A DNA stretch of 64,000 nucleotides from Clostridia bacterium. Lineage in GTDB: Bacteria > Bacillota > Clostridia > Christensenellales > Aristaeellaceae. The notes under the pieces are model-generated. The model was given only the letters and a program-made list of their open reading frames with translations, did no database searches and was not told the DNA's origin. Positions within the stretch are counted from its first letter, which is position 1. Every line of letters begins with the position of its first letter. Of this stretch, positions 61,787 to 64,000 are shown piece after piece. The position numbers and the translations under genes are program-made. Location of the stretch: the NCBI GenBank assembly GCA_017527065.1, contig JAFXQO010000034.1:1-64000 (forward strand), written 5' to 3'.

Positions 61787-63130
61787 GTGAATGTTTTGGA
61801 AGGGCTGCACAATCTGAAAGACCGCATCTGTGATTTTGAAAACCTGATGGGCGCTTACCGGGACGCCGCAAAGGGGAAACGGTATCGCAATGAGGTTTTG
61901 GACTTCTCTTTCAACCTGGGCGCGAATCTGCACCAGATACAGAAAGAGCTACTGGATATGACCTACAAGGTGGGGCCATATCGGGAATTTTATGTACGCT
62001 ACCCGAAGCCGAGGCTCGTCATGGCGCTGGGCTTTCGGGATCGCGTTGTGCAATGGGCCATTTACCGGCAAATCAACCCATATCTGGACAAGCGATATAT
62101 CACGCACAGCTACGGGTGCCGGAAGGGCAAAGGAACGCTGCCAGCGGCGGAGTGCCTGCAAAACTGGCAGCAGAAGATCAGCCGGAAGCCGGACGCGGAC
62201 GAATGGTATCTTATCAAGGGCGACATCAGCAAATACTTTTACCGGGTTGAACACGGGAAGGTGCTGAATACATACGACGAGGTATCAGACGACGCCTGGT
62301 TTCGCTGGCTTATGCGGACGATCATCAATAACCCGGACGTGCCTTTCGGCCTGCCTCCGGGGATGAAGCCGGATGATTGCCCACGATGGCGGCGGCTCTA
62401 TGATGTGGGTATGCCCATCGGCAACCTGACGAGCCAGGAAACGGCCAACCTGTTTCTGGACAAGCTGGATCAATTCATCAAGCGCACGCTGAAAGTACAC
62501 TACTATGTGCGCTATATGGACGATTTCTGCATCCTCGTCAAGGGCAAAGAGAACGCAAAGCGAATATTCGCCGCCATCGAAACCTTCCTTCGGGACGAGC
62601 TGCTGCTTGACATCAGCCCGAAAAGCCGAATCCAAAAGGCGACGGCCCCGGTTGAGTTCGTGGGCTATCTGCTGACGCCACACGGCATCCGCATGAGGCG
62701 AAAGACCACGACGCACATCAAGCGGAGCCTGCGCTTCATCATGGCGGCCTTTGCCGCATGGCAAATCAGCTATGACGCGGCGATGGAAAGCGTGATCTGC
62801 TATATCGGGATGTGCAAGCATTGTAACGGTCACAACATGATCCGCTGGATCGAGGAACACTTTGTACTTCAAAGGTGCGACAATATGAATATTGAGAGCG
62901 ATCAGCCGCCGGGGAGGCGGCATTTTTATACCATCCAGGAGCAGGAGGACGGCACGGTGGACGTGTATCTGCGGCCCCATGTGCTGCCCCTGACGACGGA
63001 GGACGGCGCGACAGACTACGACGTGGAAATGCTCGTTGTGCGAGGCGTGGAGCCGTTCGACGGGATGGAGGAGGACATCAGGGCGCGCTATGACGACTGG
63101 TGCGCCAGCGCGGAGGTGGTCTATTTATGA
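61787..63130 (+). CDS. DGR reverse transcriptase
   Basis: From GTG 61787 the protein has 447 residues. It carries the DGR-type motif IGNLTSQ (211-217) and the catalytic YMDD (243-246), with FRDRVVQWAIYRQINPYLDKRYI and the thumb-side FVGYLLTPHGIRM. TTG 61796, after GGGGTGA, is an equally good start. An open frame continues upstream to 61571, but that part would read through the TR-RT spacer. The C-terminal 81 residues are not RT (see 62885-63130). Confidence 0.93.
   Translation: MNVLEGLHNLKDRICDFENLMGAYRDAAKGKRYRNEVLDFSFNLGANLHQIQKELLDMTYKVGPYREFYVRYPKPRLVMALGFRDRVVQWAIYRQINPYLDKRYITHSYGCRKGKGTLPAAECLQNWQQKISRKPDADEWYLIKGDISKYFYRVEHGKVLNTYDEVSDDAWFRWLMRTIINNPDVPFGLPPGMKPDDCPRWRRLYDVGMPIGNLTSQETANLFLDKLDQFIKRTLKVHYYVRYMDDFCILVKGKENAKRIFAAIETFLRDELLLDISPKSRIQKATAPVEFVGYLLTPHGIRMRRKTTTHIKRSLRFIMAAFAAWQISYDAAMESVICYIGMCKHCNGHNMIRWIEEHFVLQRCDNMNIESDQPPGRRHFYTIQEQEDGTVDVYLRPHVLPLTTEDGATDYDVEMLVVRGVEPFDGMEEDIRARYDDWCASAEVVYL
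62885..63130 (+). CDS. RT C-terminal extension or nested small gene
   Basis: The last 81 codons (MNIESDQPPGRRHFYTI ... CASAEVVYL) are in frame with the RT and have their own ribosome-binding site, AAAGGTG, 7 nt before ATG 62885. The sequence resembles small stand-alone phage proteins. Either the RT is fused to it or both forms are made. Confidence 0.5.
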   Translation: MNIESDQPPGRRHFYTIQEQEDGTVDVYLRPHVLPLTTEDGATDYDVEMLVVRGVEPFDGMEEDIRARYDDWCASAEVVYL

Positions 63131-63282
63131 AATTGCCGCGTGAACTGCTGGAAGCAGCGATCTTTATAGGAGCGCTGGCCCTTTTATTTATTCTTTTCAG
63201 CGTGGTTTGCATTGTCGGCATCGCATGGACGCACTATCCGCACGGAATACGACGAAAGCGCAAAAAGGAGGATAAGGCGTGA
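63127..63282 (+). CDS. Small membrane protein, holin-like
   Basis: A 51-residue protein with one membrane segment (AAIFIGALALLFILFSVVCIVGIAW) and a basic tail. It overlaps the RT stop by 4 nt and the endolysin start by 4 nt. Its position before the lysozyme suggests a holin or pinholin, without proof. Confidence 0.6.
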   Translation: MKLPRELLEAAIFIGALALLFILFSVVCIVGIAWTHYPHGIRRKRKKEDKA

Positions 63283-64000
63283 AAAAGATTGCAGACATCA
63301 GCCATTATCAGGGGGCTATCGACTGGAACAAAGCAAGGGACGATCTGGAGATGGCGATTTTCCGCGCCAGCGTCGGCAGCAACGCGGACAAGTGCTATCT
63401 TGAATACACGGAAGCCTGCGGGATTCCATACGGCGCGTATCACTACGTCAAGGCCGGAACCGCCGAGGCGGCCAGAACGGAAGCCCGGTTCTTCGTGGAG
63501 TGCGCGAACAAGGCGAAGCGCAGGCCGCTTTTCTACATCGCGGACATCGAATACAGCGCGCAAACGGCGACGACCACCGAGGCCGTATGCGTCGCTTTCC
63601 TGGAGGAGCTGCGGAAGCTGGGCTGTGAGAAAATCGGCCTGTACATCAACACCCGCTACAAATGGGCGGGAAAGGCAATCTCCCTTTGCGACATCATGTG
63701 GATTCCGCATTGGGGGAAGAACGACGGCAGCGTGCCCGCGAAATCCTACGCGCCAAAATACTACTGCGACCTTTGGCAATACACCAGCAAGGGCCGCGTA
63801 AACGGGATCAGCGGCAACGTGGATTTGGATATGCTCTACGGCGACAAGCCGTTGGAATGGTTCACCCAGGAGGCGGAGGACACCGAGGAAACCGAGGACA
63901 ACACAGACGAAAACGAGGAGGCGGGAAACATGGGATTTGACCGGCAGAAGGTAATCGACATCGCTTTGGCCGAGGAGGGCTATCTGGAAAAGGCCAGCAA
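63279..64000 (+). CDS. GH25 endolysin, cut by the window edge
   Basis: From GTG 63279 (AGGAGG 7 nt upstream) the first 240 residues are visible. It is a GH25 lysozyme domain with ADISHYQGAIDW at the N-terminus, GAYHYVKA and a DIEYS catalytic strand (Asp-x-Glu), and DLWQYTSKG near the end of the domain. After an acidic linker rich in Glu/Thr a second region begins (GFDRQKVIDIALAEEGYLEKAS), probably a wall-binding or amidase-like unit. It cleaves host peptidoglycan for lysis. Confidence 0.92.
   Translation, partial: MKKIADISHYQGAIDWNKARDDLEMAIFRASVGSNADKCYLEYTEACGIPYGAYHYVKAGTAEAARTEARFFVECANKAKRRPLFYIADIEYSAQTATTTEAVCVAFLEELRKLGCEKIGLYINTRYKWAGKAISLCDIMWIPHWGKNDGSVPAKSYAPKYYCDLWQYTSKGRVNGISGNVDLDMLYGDKPLEWFTQEAEDTEETEDNTDENEEAGNMGFDRQKVIDIALAEEGYLEKAS

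Larger units (their letters stand above)
59586..63130 (+). mobile_element. Diversity-generating retroelement (DGR)
   Basis: Target gene with VR, avd, TR and reverse transcriptase lie in this order on one strand, as in Bordetella phage BPP-1. VR and TR are 120 bp each. The 15 differences between them are all at A in TR, with no change at any other TR base. The RT has the DGR-type IGNLTSQ and YMDD. TR RNA is copied by an error-prone RT that misreads A, and the cDNA replaces VR. Confidence 0.96.
20449..64000. mobile_element. Prophage, myovirus type, right end outside the window
   Basis: Every module of a temperate phage follows the tRNA in standard order: serine integrase, repressor and Cro-like switch, replication, methylase, late regulator, terminase, portal, protease, capsid, contractile tail, tape measure, baseplate, receptor-binding gene with DGR, small membrane protein and endolysin. 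No structural gene is obviously broken, so it may be inducible. Head genes are lambda-like (gpA terminase, gpE capsid), while tail genes are P2/Mu-like, a mosaic. A host-junction repeat cannot be seen on the right. Confidence 0.95.

Overview
The window joins about 20 kb of chromosome from a GC-rich, endospore-forming Bacillota (Clostridia-like, probably a gut lineage) to about 43.5 kb of an integrated tailed-phage genome that runs off the right edge. The host call rests on the gene set: a GerAB/GerAC germination pair, MurJ, TmcAL, type II thymidine kinase, FloA with NfeD, MazG, HU, RqcP, fused IspDF, LuxS/MtnN, and a PyrR-controlled pyrimidine operon with a Gram-positive-type attenuator. No species can be named from sequence alone.

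Host part (1-20448). Germination receptor genes (1-1690) are followed by murJ-tmcAL-tdk-MFS-nudix (1811-6810), a membrane and flotillin cluster (6928-9272), a LytTR response regulator, a DUF4160 gene pair, and a tRNA-Arg/His/Gln array with its own promoter and terminator (10699-11090). A consensus promoter then drives mazG, followed by hup, rqcP, ispDF, luxS, mtnN and an SH3-like secreted protein. On the minus strand pyrR, uraA and asnB follow a PyrR-binding leader and attenuator.

Prophage (about 20449-64000+). The left end is a tRNA-Ser(CGA) gene whose 3' part is read on the other strand as the last codons of a large serine integrase. A lysogeny block on the minus strand (repressor, secreted protein, integrase) faces a rightward early block across a switch region with three operator-like palindromes. 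Early genes include dUTPase, a replication organiser with iteron-like repeats (putative origin), a helicase loader/inhibitor, SSB, a DNA methyltransferase, DUF5131 and a radical-SAM protein. A late promoter and terminator (37751-37834) precede lambda-type head genes (small and large terminase, portal, ClpP-like protease with nested scaffold, decoration protein, gpE-type capsid), then a contractile (myovirus) tail: sheath, tube, frameshifted chaperones, tape measure, hub and baseplate gpD/X/W/J/I.

The most notable system is a complete diversity-generating retroelement (DGR) at 59586-63130: a tail-tip target gene ending in a variable repeat (VR), an Avd-like helper, a template repeat (TR) and a reverse transcriptase carrying IGNLTSQ and YMDD. 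VR and TR are 120 bp each and differ at 15 positions, all of them adenines in TR. A GH25 endolysin begins after the DGR and is cut by the window edge. Other unusual items are a set of tRNA-like elements and GAAAGA-loop hairpins in the early region (25219-26623), a short orphan transcription unit (22080-22182), a G10 tract that breaks a small gene, and an in-frame extension of the reverse transcriptase.
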